Counted from the first letter of the stretch, positions 1 to 10,871 are shown. The stretch is DNA of 64,000 nucleotides from Comamonas composti DSM 21721 (GCF_000429845.1 NZ_AUCQ01000001.1:326845-390844), one strand, 5' to 3'. The notes: generated by a model not told the origin, from the letters alone. Translations and numbers: made by a program.

Positions 1-139
1 CATGCCCCAGGCCATGCTGTTCACCCGCGGGCTGAACAGCGGCATCAGCCACAACCCGCTGGAATCCACCACCAGCGACGATATGCAGCTGGCCGTTGAC
101 GCCTTCAGCCATGTGCTGGAGCAGCTGGCTTCCGAATAA
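1..139 (+). CDS. C-terminal end of an M20-type amidase (hydantoinase/carbamoylase-like), cut by window edge
   Basis: The first 45 codons read in one open frame to a TAA at 137-139. The peptide contains GISHNPLE followed by an acidic helix ending in LEQLASE. The SGISHNP-type motif near the C-terminus is typical, from family knowledge, of Zn-dependent amidases of the N-carbamoyl-L-amino-acid hydrolase/allantoate amidohydrolase group, where the His helps bind substrate or metal. The rest of the protein lies outside the window, so the substrate cannot be judged. It runs 25 bp upstream of a co-directional M20 peptidase, so the two probably share a transcript. The family call is moderately sure. 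Confidence 0.6.
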   Translation, partial: MPQAMLFTRGLNSGISHNPLESTTSDDMQLAVDAFSHVLEQLASE

Positions 140-164
140 ATACCGCAGACAAGAGACACACACC

Positions 165-1439
165 ATGACCCCCAACCGCCAAGCCACCTATGCCGCACTG
201 GACGCCTGGATCGACCAGCATTTCGACGAGCAGGTGCAGTTTCTGCAGGCCCTGGTGCAAGTGCCCACCGATACGCCACCGGGCAACAACGCCCCCCATG
301 CCGAGCGCACGGCCGCGCTCATCCAGGCCTTTGGCTTTGATGCCGAAAAGCATGTGGTGCCCGCGCAAGAGGTCAAGGACTACGGCATGGAGTCCATCAC
401 CAACCTCATCGTGCGTCGCCCCTACGGCCAGCCCGGCAGCGGCAAGACCATTGCCCTGAACGCCCACGGCGATGTGGTGCCCCCGGGTGAAGGCTGGAGC
501 AAAGACCCCTATGGCGCACTGATTGAAGACGGCAAGATGTATGGCCGCGCCACGGCCGTGAGCAAGAGCGACTTTTCCACCTTCACCTTTGCCGTGCGTG
601 CGCTGGAGGCCGTGGCCAAACCTGCCAAGGGCGCGGTGGAGCTGCACTTCACCTACGACGAGGAGTTTGGCGGTGAACTGGGCCCGGGCTGGCTGCTGAA
701 AAAAGGCCTGACCCAACCCGACCTGATGGTGGCCGCAGGCTTTAGCTACGAAGTGGTCACCGCCCACAACGGCTGCCTGCAGATGGAAGTCACCGTGCAC
801 GGCAAGATGGCCCATGCCGCCGTGCCCCACACCGGGGTCGACGCCCTGCAAGGCGCCGTGGCCATCATGAACGCGCTATATGCCGAGAACGCAAAGTACC
901 AGCAGATCACGTCCAAGGTGCCGGGCATCAAGCACCCCTATCTCAATATCGGCCGCATCGAGGGCGGCACCAACACCAATGTCATCCCCGGCAAGGTGGT
1001 GCTGAAGCTGGACCGCCGCATGATCCCCGAGGAGAACCCCGCCGAGGTCGAAGCCAGCATCCGCGCCGTGATCGCCCAGGCTGTGGAGGGCTTCAACCAG
1101 CAGCGCGGCTACAGCGGTGAAGACGCGGTGCGCGTGGACATCAAGCGCCTGCTGCTGGCCAACGCCATGACGCCACTGCCCGGCAATGCCCCGCTGGTGG
1201 ACGCCATCCAGGCCCATGGCGAAGCCGTGTTTGGCGAAATACCCCCCGCTGTGGGCACGCCGCTGTACACCGATGTGCGCCTGTATGTGGAGCGCGGCAT
1301 TCCCGGTGTGATCTATGGCGCCGGCCCCCGCAGCGTGCTGGAGTCCCATGCCAAGCGCGCCGACGAGCGCCTGGAGCTGGAAGACCTGCGCCGCGCCACC
1401 AAGGTGGTGGCGCGCTCGCTGGTGGACTGGCTGGAGTAA
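165..1439 (+). CDS. M20 family metallopeptidase (ArgE/DapE/CPG2-like deacylase or dipeptidase)
   Basis: Start taken at the ATG at 165, behind AAGAGACA and 25 bp after the upstream stop; an in-frame ATG at 96 lies inside the previous gene and is rejected. The 424-residue protein has the M20 metal and catalytic motifs: NAHGDVVPPGEGW with His and Asp at about residues 101 and 103, DEEFGGE with the catalytic Glu pair near residues 166-167, and a late ESHAKRADE that supplies the last His ligand. The central part (about 195-310) fits the dimerisation domain. The family hydrolyses amide bonds of N-acylated amino acids or peptides using two zinc ions in the cytosol. The exact substrate is unknown; the neighbouring carbamoylase-like gene suggests amide or amino-acid salvage. 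Confidence 0.88.
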   Translation: MTPNRQATYAALDAWIDQHFDEQVQFLQALVQVPTDTPPGNNAPHAERTAALIQAFGFDAEKHVVPAQEVKDYGMESITNLIVRRPYGQPGSGKTIALNAHGDVVPPGEGWSKDPYGALIEDGKMYGRATAVSKSDFSTFTFAVRALEAVAKPAKGAVELHFTYDEEFGGELGPGWLLKKGLTQPDLMVAAGFSYEVVTAHNGCLQMEVTVHGKMAHAAVPHTGVDALQGAVAIMNALYAENAKYQQITSKVPGIKHPYLNIGRIEGGTNTNVIPGKVVLKLDRRMIPEENPAEVEASIRAVIAQAVEGFNQQRGYSGEDAVRVDIKRLLLANAMTPLPGNAPLVDAIQAHGEAVFGEIPPAVGTPLYTDVRLYVERGIPGVIYGAGPRSVLESHAKRADERLELEDLRRATKVVARSLVDWLE

Positions 1440-1446
1440 TGGGAAC

Positions 1447-1568
1447 ACCCCCCTGAGGCGCTGCGCGCCTTCCCCCCGCTCTTCGCTCGCTACGCTCGCG
1501 GGCAGGGGGACGCTGCCAGCGCGGCGGGGCGGCCCTTGCGCGGCAGCCCTGACCTTGGGGCGCGCCAG
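1447..1568. repeat. Dispersed intergenic GC-rich repeat, copy 1
   Basis: The stretch begins CCCCCTGAGGCGCTGCGC, contains GCGGCGGGGCGGCCCTTGC and ends GGGGCGCGCCAG. The same ordered blocks recur at 19670-19765 and 41233-41342, always just behind a stop codon. The internal TTCGCTCGC...GCGGGCAGGGGG part is partly self-complementary. No coding potential is conserved between copies. It looks like a family-specific intergenic repeat. Role unknown. Confidence 0.75.
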
Positions 1569-1608
1569 TTTCAAGTGCTGCGCTCCTGACCTTGTCCTTT
1601 TTGCTTTT

Positions 1609-1636
1609 CCCCCTCTCCCGCTTGCGGGAGAGGGTT
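1609..1636 (+). terminator. Hairpin CCCTCTCCCGC/GCGGGAGAGGG downstream of the M20 peptidase
   Basis: CCCTCTCCCGC followed almost at once by GCGGGAGAGGG forms an 11-bp perfect stem. No clear T-run follows on either side. It may be a palindromic repeat rather than a classical terminator. It sits in the 287-bp gap 1440-1726 between two convergent genes, which otherwise holds only repeat copy 1. Confidence 0.45.
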
Positions 1637-1726
1637 GGGGTGAGGGCTGCCCCACCAAAGCCCAGCAAACGCTGAGTCTGTCTGCATGGCTGGCTCACAT
1701 GGCAGGAGCGCCGTAGTCCCTTCAGC

Positions 1727-2530
1727 TCACCCGGCCGCAGCCTGCTGCTGCAATCGATAGGCTGCGGGTGTGCTGCCAAAAGTACGCCGAAACAGGCTGA
1801 TATAGCTGCTGACGCTGGCATAGCCCAGGTCCAGCGCAATGGCGGTGATGCTCTGGCCCTCGGCCAGCATTTCCAGCGAGCGCAGCAGGCGCACGCGCTG
1901 GCGCCAGGTACTGAAGTTAAAGCCGGTCTCGCTCACAAACCTGCGGCTGAGCGTGCGCGTGCTGAGCGCCCCCCAGCTGGCCCAGGCCTCGATATCGCGT
2001 GCATCGGCCGGGTCGGCGATCAAGGCCTTGGCAATGCGCAGCAAGCGGGCATCACGCGGCAGGGGCAGGCCAAAGGCTTCTATGGGCAGATGGCGGATTT
2101 CATCCAGGATCACGGCGCAAATATGCTGGTGTGCAGCACTGTGCGCCAATGCGGCGTCGGGCGTTGCACTGGCCAGGCGCAGCACGGCTTCACGCAGCAG
2201 GCCGGAGATGCGGATGGTGCAGGGCTGCTGGGGCAGGTCGGCGCAGGCAGGCTCGGCCACATAGGCACTCCAGCCATGGTAGGGCCCATAGGAGCGGCCC
2301 GCGTGCACATGGTGGGGCGGCAGCCAGACCGCGTGAATGGCGGGCACCATCCAGACCGCATCCTCCACCTGCACGGAAATCAGGCCCTTGAGCGAGCCGA
2401 ACAGCTGGCCACGCGCATGCTGGTGTGGCTCGGACGACAACTCTTTTTCCTGCCAACGGGTGGCGGCAATCACACAGGGCCCCTCGGCGGAATCGATGTA
2501 CTGGCCCAGTTCGAGGAAAAGATCAGACAT
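1727..2530 (-). CDS. AraC family transcriptional regulator (cupin + AraC HTH)
   Basis: A 267-residue protein. The N-terminal half carries a cupin-like ligand pocket: the stretch around residues 35-80 holds EPHQHARGQLF and a proline-rich WLPPHHVHAG. The C-terminal about 100 residues are the double HTH of AraC/XylS proteins, with STRTLSRRFVSETG in the first and SITAIALDLGYASVSSYISL in the second. It resembles the NimR/YeaM type from memory. It is divergent from a PPOX-type flavoprotein gene across a 94-bp gap, so that gene is its likely target. The inducer cannot be read from the sequence. Confidence 0.88.
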   Translation of the reverse strand: MSDLFLELGQYIDSAEGPCVIAATRWQEKELSSEPHQHARGQLFGSLKGLISVQVEDAVWMVPAIHAVWLPPHHVHAGRSYGPYHGWSAYVAEPACADLPQQPCTIRISGLLREAVLRLASATPDAALAHSAAHQHICAVILDEIRHLPIEAFGLPLPRDARLLRIAKALIADPADARDIEAWASWGALSTRTLSRRFVSETGFNFSTWRQRVRLLRSLEMLAEGQSITAIALDLGYASVSSYISLFRRTFGSTPAAYRLQQQAAAG

Positions 2531-2624
2531 GGCGGATTTTCATTGTTTCTTGGCTTGAAAATTCTATAGCCGCCAAACCTTGGCGTCTTAAGCTGCAGAC
2601 ATCCCCCTCGCACAAGGTTTTCCC
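2531..2624. promoter_or_regulatory. Divergent promoter region between araC-type regulator and PPOX gene
   Basis: This 94-bp AT-richer gap separates two start codons pointing away from each other. TTGAAAATTCTATAG contains -10-like sequence, but no single promoter stands out. By position it is the expected binding region of the AraC-type regulator. Confidence 0.4.
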
Positions 2625-3290
2625 ATGTCTTCAGCCCCCTCTTCTTCCCAGCATCTGCAGCCCGACGGCCCACGGGCCATCGACCTGGACAGTCTCTATC
2701 AGCCGCCCACGGAGCGCATCCAGCAAGGCGTGCTTGACCGGCTGTATGACTTTCACCGCAGCTACCTGGCCCAGGCCCGGTTTTTCTGCCTGGCCACCGG
2801 CGATGGCTGCGGCCTGGATGCCTCTCCGCGCGGTGGCCCAGCGGGCTTTGTCCAGGTGCTGGATGCCCACACCCTGGCCTTCGCGGACTGGCCGGGCAAC
2901 AACCGCATCGCATCGCTGCGCAATCTGCAAAGCGACAGCCGCCTGGCCATGCTGTTTCTGTTTCCCGGCCTGGACGTCTTTTTGCGCATCAACGGCCAAG
3001 GCCGCATCTCCACCGATAGCGAGTTGCTCGAGAGCTTGGGCGAAGCCGGCAAAACGCCCAAGGCAGCCACCGTGGTGCGCATCGATGAGGTGCTGTTTCA
3101 CTGTGGCCGCGCCGTCAACCGGGCCCAGCTCTGGCAGGCCGATGCCCAGCTGGGCCGCAGCGACCTGCCCAGTGTGGGCCAGGTCATGGCGGCCATGGGC
3201 AAGCTGCGCGGCGAGGCCGAGCCCAGCAGCAGCGAGGTGACGCAGGCCGATGCCCACTACGCGCACGCCATGCGCCACGCGCTCTATTGA
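2625..3290 (+). CDS. Pyridoxamine 5'-phosphate oxidase-type FMN-binding flavoprotein (MSMEG_1061-like)
   Basis: 221 residues. The fold signature is a split-barrel flavin-binding domain: FFCLATGDGCGLDASPRGG (about 53-71), the strand FADWPGNNR (about 86-94), then AMLFLFPG and LRINGQGRIS (about 108-127). From family knowledge, SPRGG and PGNNR line the FMN phosphate site in the pyridoxamine 5'-phosphate oxidase-related group with C-terminal extension. It is probably not PdxH, whose active-site residues differ. Members bind FMN or F420 and reduce or detoxify small compounds; the substrate here is unknown. It is transcribed away from the AraC-type regulator, which probably controls it. Start ATG at 2625 behind CAAGG. 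Confidence 0.8.
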   Translation: MSSAPSSSQHLQPDGPRAIDLDSLYQPPTERIQQGVLDRLYDFHRSYLAQARFFCLATGDGCGLDASPRGGPAGFVQVLDAHTLAFADWPGNNRIASLRNLQSDSRLAMLFLFPGLDVFLRINGQGRISTDSELLESLGEAGKTPKAATVVRIDEVLFHCGRAVNRAQLWQADAQLGRSDLPSVGQVMAAMGKLRGEAEPSSSEVTQADAHYAHAMRHALY

Positions 3291-3341
3291 GCCCCACGCA
3301 ACCGGCACACCGCTTGCCGGGGTGAAGAACCGCCGGACCTG

Positions 3342-3634
3342 CTGCCCAGGATGGCGGCCCTGATGATGTTCGGCATGATGCCAACCACCGGCATCCGCAT
3401 CTTCCAGACGGTGGATTTCCAACACAAACGCAACCAGGCCATGATGGTGGCCATGTCGATTGGCGTGGGCATGCACCCCCGGTGGCCCCGAGTTTCCATC
3501 CGTGGATGTCCCACGCTCTTCATCCACTGATCGAATCCGGTATTCTCTTGGCCTCGCTTTGCGCCGTGCTGCTGAATATGTTCTTCAACGGCACGCGTGG
3601 CGATAACCAAGCTGCCATCCGTGCTGCACGCTAG
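3342..3634 (+). pseudogene. Decayed C-terminal fragment of an NCS2 purine (xanthine/uric acid) permease, frameshifted
   Basis: Translation from 3352 gives MAALMMFGMMPTTGIRIF and continues through QTVDF and SIGVGMHP. Shifting frame by one base near 3478-3486 gives VAPSFHPWM, then LIESGILLASLCAVLLNMFF and NG, ending at TAG 3632-3634. Joined across the shift, the order matches the last transmembrane part of NCS2 xanthine/urate permeases (family pattern GIRIL...P.VAP...SGILLA...LNLFFNG). About 350 upstream residues are missing. The fragment follows the PPOX gene directly, so a purine permease once stood here. The family call rests on memory of the motif. Confidence 0.75.
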
Positions 3635-3698
3635 GCCGACGCCCACTGAGGCCCAAGACCTGTCTGCAGCCCCCTGCCCGGCCACCGCCGGGCGTGCG

Positions 3699-3731
3699 CC
3701 CCCTGGACGACACCGCTTTCCAGGGGGTTTT
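3699..3731 (+). terminator. Rho-independent terminator (CCCCCTGG...CCAGGGGG TTTT)
   Basis: An 8-bp perfect GC-rich stem with a 13-nt loop is followed by TTTT. It lies behind the permease remnant and ahead of the malic enzyme leader, and probably was the terminator of the lost permease gene. Confidence 0.75.
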
Positions 3732-3765
3732 GGCGTGTTGATCCCGTACAAGTCAATATCTGCTG

Positions 3766-3808
3766 CCTGATGAAACCGTACTTTGGTTTGAGCCCGATAG
3801 TCATCAGG
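3766..3808 (+). promoter_or_regulatory. Leader inverted repeats upstream of maeB
   Basis: CCTGATG (3766-3772) is complementary to CATCAGG (3802-3808). Inside it AAACC (3773-3777) pairs with GGTTT (3785-3789). They lie 40-85 bp before the malic enzyme start. They could be an operator or a folded leader; nothing more can be said. Confidence 0.35.
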
Positions 3809-3849
3809 TAAGCTTCCTGTCAGCTCCGATTTTTCGTTGAGATTTCCGT

Positions 3850-6147
<2,298 letters not shown>

Positions 6148-6204
6148 GCCTGGCGGAGCCGACGCGCCCCAAGAAGCGCGCCGGCGTTCGCCCTCCAAGA
6201 TCCA

Positions 6205-6228
6205 GGGCGCCCTTGTGGCGCCCTTTTT
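6205..6228 (+). terminator. Rho-independent terminator after maeB
   Basis: GGGCGCC (6205-6211), loop CTTGT, GGCGCCC (6217-6223), then TTTTT. Classical shape, 57 bp behind the maeB stop. The rest of the 293-bp gap to the tRNA holds only the probable tRNA promoter (TAAAAT at about 6424). Confidence 0.88.
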
Positions 6229-6440
6229 CATGCAGGCCTCGCCCAGAAAGGGGCTGACATCAGTATCAAAAACAAAGCGGCTTGCGCGCGCCCATATTGA
6301 ACTCCAAGCCAAAAACGACCCAGAATCCAATAGAATCAAGCGCTTGGCGCTCATATTCTTGATGATTCAGCCTCTATCGCAAGCCTGGTAACCAAGGATG
6401 GAGCAAAAGGCCTCCAAGCCCGGCTAAAATACGCAGCTTC

Positions 6441-6530
6441 GGAGGTTTGGGTGAGTGGTTTAAACCAGCAGTCTTGAAAACTGCCGAAGGAGTGATCCTT
6501 CCGTGAGTTCGAATCTCACAGCCTCCGCCA
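6441..6530 (+). tRNA. serT: tRNA-Ser (anticodon TGA)
   Basis: A 90-nt cloverleaf. The acceptor arm GGAGGTT pairs with AGCCTCC, followed by discriminator G and an encoded CCA at 6528-6530. The anticodon loop CTTGAAA has TGA at 6475-6477. The long variable arm (class II) and T-arm GAGTTCGAATCTC are intact. It reads UCN serine codons. Confidence 0.93.
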
Positions 6531-6538
6531 TATCAAGG

Positions 6539-6574
6539 TCCCGCAACGTGTCACAACGTCGCGGGATTTTCTTT
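6539..6574 (+). terminator. Terminator behind tRNA-Ser
   Basis: TCCCGC (6539-6544) pairs with GCGGGA (6561-6566) and is followed by TTTTCTTTTC. It ends the tRNA transcript. Confidence 0.8.
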
Positions 6575-6723
6575 TCCCCCTCTGTGAAGGCTGACTTCTT
6601 GTCCCGGCTTGTGTCGTGAGATGCATTGTCATCTCATGTTTTGCGGGTACTTTTGTTGGTGGTTTGATGTACCAACCAAGGCCGATACCAACACTATCCG
6701 CCTGAGCCGTCACATGGCGCTTT

Positions 6724-7182
6724 TTACGACCTTGCCCTCGGATTCCGTATCCCATGCAATTGCAAAAAGCTCTTTGCCTGCCCACGGGCAACCGTGCGGT
6801 CCTCGACCACCACCATGGGGAAGCCGTACATTTTCTTCACTGTTTCCAAGCGTCCTTCCAGTAATGCACGCAACGCAGGCTCTGCCGTTATGTACAGATA
6901 GCCACGGCAGTGCTGGCGCAAATCTGCCTTGCGCTGCTTGATCCACACCACTGAGCGTTTCTCGTCTTCGTGGGGTTCGTCATCATGGTCATGGCTGGGG
7001 GGGATCCAGGCCATCACAAACGCCTGCTTCAGCGCCAGGATCGCATCCAGCGAATCCAAGATCCGTGAGACACGATCAGGCTCATTGAGCTCGGGAAAAC
7101 GGCCATACACCAATGGCCATTCGCTGGCATCGAACAATGTGGCGTCCAGGCCAGGGATAGAGAATTCAGGTTTTGTCATCAT
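6724..7182 (-). CDS. Hypothetical protein, last gene of the siderophore uptake operon
   Basis: About 152 residues from an ATG at 7182. A GTG at 7200 and a second ATG at 7179 are also possible; none has a clear ribosome site. I do not recognise the family. The sequence is soluble, with an acidic HDHDDEPHEDEK stretch (about 70-82) and a basic, conserved-looking C-terminal half (YLYITAEPALRALLEGRL then KKMYGFPMVVVEDRTVA). There are no signal peptide or membrane segments. It starts 20-40 bp behind the siderophore permease, so it is probably co-transcribed and may assist siderophore handling in the cytosol. That role is inference from position only. Confidence 0.6.
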   Translation of the reverse strand: MMTKPEFSIPGLDATLFDASEWPLVYGRFPELNEPDRVSRILDSLDAILALKQAFVMAWIPPSHDHDDEPHEDEKRSVVWIKQRKADLRQHCRGYLYITAEPALRALLEGRLETVKKMYGFPMVVVEDRTVARGQAKSFLQLHGIRNPRARS

Positions 7183-7219
7183 TGAAAATGGAAAAATCAC
7201 GCCAAAACGGCGAGAAGGT

Positions 7220-8458
7220 TCAGTCGATGGGCTCCATGCCGCGCAGGCTGATCAGCATCCATGCCGTGGATGCCAGCAAGGCCAAAAGACCCAGGCTGTA
7301 GAAGGCGGTCCACTCCATGCGTACGAGCAACTTTCCCGCCAGCACCGAGGTCACAATGCCGGCCAGTCGGGTACCGCAAAAAAGCACGGCGTAGTTGGTC
7401 GCAGCCTGCACACCTTGTGATGACCAGCGCAGAATCAACGCGGCATAGACCACCATCAGCCCACCCACCACCGTGGACATGCCCACGGTGCCGGCCACTG
7501 CAAGGGCCTGCGACTTACCTTGATGCCCCAGCATCAACAGCACGATGCATCCCCCACCTATCGCAGCCAGCAGCAGCATCGTTTTTTGATGGCCTAGATA
7601 GCGAATCAATGGCGTAGTCAGCACCGAAATACCCAGCAACCCCAGAGGCTGTAGCGTGCCAACCAGCCATGCAATACGTTCCATCGGCACCCCCACATCG
7701 ACCAGCATGACGCGATTGAGGGCACTGAGCGGGAAGATGACACCGGCAGCAGTCACCAGCAGAACCAGATACTTGCGCATCTGCGGCTGGCGCAAACAGG
7801 CAAACAGGTGCCCGCCAGCCAATGCTTTGCCCATGCGCACATGGGCCCGCTCCTGCTCGACCAGACCCAACACAGGCAGCAAGGACAACAGCATGCACAC
7901 GGCCATCAGCGCGAAGGTGATGCCCCATCCCCACCGCCCGAGCACCACGACCAGCACGCCGCCCCCCAGCATAGAGCCTGTGGCCAGCGCGGCCAGTTTC
8001 AATGATGCAGCCATCGGTTTGCGCGCTTCACTGGTCATTTCTACGGCCAGGGCATCCAGCGCCAGATCCATCGTGGCCACTGCCATCGCCACCAGCAAGC
8101 CCAGACCAAAGAGCACACCCAGCGGTGCCCCCTCCAGCAAAGCCACCGCTCCCAGCCCAACCACAGTGAGCAACTGAGCCAGCACGATCCAGCCAATGCG
8201 CGGCGACAGAAATGGCAAGCGCAGCCGGTCTACCAATGGAGCCCATAGAAAGGACAAACCAATGGGCAAATACAAGGCGAACGTCCAGGCGATCTGGTCC
8301 ACAGCCATTCCGCGTGCCCGCAAGACAGGGGGCAAGCCTCCTTGCAGCAAGCCCACGATCACGCCGAATCCCACATACAGCAGGCCCATTGCAACCATGA
8401 TGCGTGCGCCGCCCTGTTGGGTGGGCGCCCCCCCCATGTACTTGTGCTCACCAGCCAT
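7220..8458 (-). CDS. RhtX/FptX-type MFS siderophore permease
   Basis: 412 residues with about 12 hydrophobic membrane segments, beginning MVAMGLLYVGFGVIVGLLQG after a short polar N-terminus. The pattern GGLPPVLRARGMAVDQIAW and LSFLWAPLVDRLRLPF matches the RhtX/FptX group of single-protein siderophore importers (rhizobactin, pyochelin), which replace ABC transporters at the inner membrane; this is family knowledge. The ATG overlaps the end of the TonB receptor gene by 11 bp, so translation is probably coupled. Together they form a complete outer-to-inner membrane route for one ferric siderophore. No biosynthesis genes lie nearby, so a foreign siderophore is likely. Confidence 0.85.
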   Translation of the reverse strand: MAGEHKYMGGAPTQQGGARIMVAMGLLYVGFGVIVGLLQGGLPPVLRARGMAVDQIAWTFALYLPIGLSFLWAPLVDRLRLPFLSPRIGWIVLAQLLTVVGLGAVALLEGAPLGVLFGLGLLVAMAVATMDLALDALAVEMTSEARKPMAASLKLAALATGSMLGGGVLVVVLGRWGWGITFALMAVCMLLSLLPVLGLVEQERAHVRMGKALAGGHLFACLRQPQMRKYLVLLVTAAGVIFPLSALNRVMLVDVGVPMERIAWLVGTLQPLGLLGISVLTTPLIRYLGHQKTMLLLAAIGGGCIVLLMLGHQGKSQALAVAGTVGMSTVVGGLMVVYAALILRWSSQGVQAATNYAVLFCGTRLAGIVTSVLAGKLLVRMEWTAFYSLGLLALLASTAWMLISLRGMEPID

Positions 8459-10871
8459 ACTTCAGCGAGGCCAGGAAGGTGCGGCCTTGTCCGTAGTTGC
8501 AGAAGTTCACGCCGTTGCAGGTGAAGTAGGTCTTGTCCGTCAGGTTGGAAACATTCAGCGTCAGCGACATACCACGCAATGCCGGATCCAGATGGCGCAA
8601 GTCATAGCGCAACATCGCATCCATCAAGGTATATGCAGGAATCTTCTGGGTATTGGCCGGGTCAGCAAAGGCAGAGCCCACATGACGCACGCCCGCACCC
8701 AGGGTCCAGCCCGCCATTACACCTTCGGCAAATTTGTAGTCGCCCCACACCGATGCTGTCTGCTTGGCCACCGTGATAGGGCGCTTGCCCAGATCCGCAC
8801 CGTTGCTGCGCGTCACCTCGGGATGAATCACACTGAAGCCGCTGATGATGTTGAGGCCTTTAGCGGGACTGAAGCGCGCCTCCAGCTCTATCCCACGCGA
8901 ATTGATTTCCCCGGTCTGTACCCGCGCATTCGGCAAGGGTGAGCGTGGATCCTGCGTCAACACGTTCTGCTGGGTCAGGTCAAAGGCAGACAGTGTAAAC
9001 AGCGCATTCTTACCAGGTGGCTGATACTTCACACCCAGCTCGAATTGCTTTCCGGTCGAGGGCTTGAATGGATCCCCATAAGGGTTCGCCGTAACCGATG
9101 GGTCAAACGAGGTGGCATAGCTGGCATAGGGGGCAAAGCCGCTGTCGAAGTTGCGGATAACACCCGCTCTCCATGTGAATTTGCTCAGCGTTTGCTCGGT
9201 GAATGACTTGGCCAGTGCGTTCTCGTTCTTGACACGCGCACGGTCAAAGCGACCTCCCAACGTGAAGCCCCACTGCCCCCACTTCATTTGGTCCTGCACA
9301 TACACCCCTGCAATGTTTTGCTTGCGATCCGGACTGGTGTTGGCCGCAGGACGTGTGATCGCCTGGCCATAATCAGGCTCCAAGTAATCCAGTGTGGGCG
9401 CGGCGCCATAGCCTTGTGTTTGTTGCCAGCGGTCATGCTGAAGATCAACTCCCAGCAGCACTTGGTGAGACACCGCCCCCGCTTGCAGATTGCCTTGCAA
9501 GTGCGTGTCGATGTTGAGGGCATTCAGCTTCTCCTTGGACCACAGCGCATAGCGGTTCAGCGTGTGCTGATCCGCCTGCAAGCCGGTACTCCCCACTTGG
9601 CTGGAGTCCAGATCCATCCGCGTGTAGCGCAGGTTTTGTCTCAGGCTCCATTGCGCGTTGAAGCGGTGGCTAAACTCATAGCCGATGTTGCTGTGCGTCC
9701 GGTCAAATTCATTCATGTCTGGCGAGCCATCGAAGAAGTTGCGTGGGAATGCACCATGCACATTCGGCAAGATGGAGCCATTCGAGGGCAGGACACCATA
9801 GAACCCGCCCTTGGGGTCATGCTGGTACAGCCCCATAACCGTCAGCTGCGTGTCGGCATTCGGCTTCCAGGTTATCGATGGTGCAATCAACACGCGCTCT
9901 TCCTGGGTCATGTCCACCGAGGTGTCAGACTTGCGGCCCAATGCCGTCAATCTGTACTGCACGCTGGCATCTTCATTGAGCGCTCCGCCACTGTCCCAGC
10001 CCAGTTGCCGGCGGTTGTGACTGCCTGCTGATATGCCGACCTCATGAAATGCCTCTGGTGTGGGGCGTTTGCTGACCATGCTAACAATACCGCCCAGTGG
10101 AGCCTGCCCATACATGACCGAAGCCGGCCCCTTCAACACCTCCGCGCGCTCCAGCAAAAAGGCGTCAATTTGCGGCACCAAGTAGGAGGCCCCACGCGGC
10201 ATACGCAGCCCGTCGAGGTACAAGAAAGTGTCAGACACACCACCAATGCCTCGGAAGGCCATCATGTCAAACCGTGATGTATCTCCGCGCATATCCGCAG
10301 ACAAGCCGGGCGTATAACGCAAGCTCTGGGTCAACTGCTGAGCGCCCAGGTTTTCAATCTGCTCCTTGGAAACAACATGGATGGACATGGGCGTTTCCAT
10401 CAACGGAGTGTCTGTCTTGGTGGCCGTCAGGCTGCGTTTTGCCACATAGCCCAGAACAGGCCCGTTGCCAACTTCCTGGTAGCTTTGCGCCGAAACCTCC
10501 ACTTCAGGCAATGCAGGAGTCGTACTGCTGGCGCGTGAACGCAGCTCGATCGTGACCAGGTTTCCATCAAAGCGCCCCTGCAGGCCGCTGCCTGCGAGAA
10601 GACGTTCCAGCGCTTCGCGTGGCGTCCACTTGCCTGATACGGAGGGCGCATTTTTTCCTGCCACCAGGTCTTGCTGCACCAGCAATTGCATGCGTGTTTG
10701 ACGCGCCCAGTGATTCAGCGCCTGGGCCAAGGGCTGGGCCTCTAACTGAAACAGCACAGCTGCACCTGTCGAAGGGGATGCGGGCGCAGTCTGCGCGTGC
10801 AATATGCTGCTTCCCCATGCCAGTGTCATAGCCATGGCAACAGGCAGAAGCCGAAACGTGCGGCGATTCAT
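8448..10871 (-). CDS. TonB-dependent siderophore receptor with N-terminal STN signalling domain (FecA/FpvA type)
   Basis: 807 residues. A signal peptide ends near the A-Q-T of residues 25-30. The STN domain follows at about 45-112 (LAQALNHWARQTRMQLLVQQ ... LLAGSGLQGRFDGNLVTIEL). A linker and plug (about 150-260; SIHVVSKEQIENLGAQQLTQ) precede the 22-strand barrel, which ends in ASLKYGW with the terminal aromatic residue used for outer-membrane assembly. The STN domain passes the ligand signal to the FecR-type protein encoded just upstream, which frees the ECF sigma factor. Start ATG at 10871 has GGGAGAG ahead of it. The ligand cannot be read from the sequence. Confidence 0.94.
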   Translation of the reverse strand: MNRRTFRLLPVAMAMTLAWGSSILHAQTAPASPSTGAAVLFQLEAQPLAQALNHWARQTRMQLLVQQDLVAGKNAPSVSGKWTPREALERLLAGSGLQGRFDGNLVTIELRSRASSTTPALPEVEVSAQSYQEVGNGPVLGYVAKRSLTATKTDTPLMETPMSIHVVSKEQIENLGAQQLTQSLRYTPGLSADMRGDTSRFDMMAFRGIGGVSDTFLYLDGLRMPRGASYLVPQIDAFLLERAEVLKGPASVMYGQAPLGGIVSMVSKRPTPEAFHEVGISAGSHNRRQLGWDSGGALNEDASVQYRLTALGRKSDTSVDMTQEERVLIAPSITWKPNADTQLTVMGLYQHDPKGGFYGVLPSNGSILPNVHGAFPRNFFDGSPDMNEFDRTHSNIGYEFSHRFNAQWSLRQNLRYTRMDLDSSQVGSTGLQADQHTLNRYALWSKEKLNALNIDTHLQGNLQAGAVSHQVLLGVDLQHDRWQQTQGYGAAPTLDYLEPDYGQAITRPAANTSPDRKQNIAGVYVQDQMKWGQWGFTLGGRFDRARVKNENALAKSFTEQTLSKFTWRAGVIRNFDSGFAPYASYATSFDPSVTANPYGDPFKPSTGKQFELGVKYQPPGKNALFTLSAFDLTQQNVLTQDPRSPLPNARVQTGEINSRGIELEARFSPAKGLNIISGFSVIHPEVTRSNGADLGKRPITVAKQTASVWGDYKFAEGVMAGWTLGAGVRHVGSAFADPANTQKIPAYTLMDAMLRYDLRHLDPALRGMSLTLNVSNLTDKTYFTCNGVNFCNYGQGRTFLASLKYGW

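Noticed and set aside
2625..3290. Calling the PPOX protein PdxH
   Set aside because: The split-barrel fold fits, but length and motifs match the general FMN-binding group rather than pyridoxamine phosphate oxidase.
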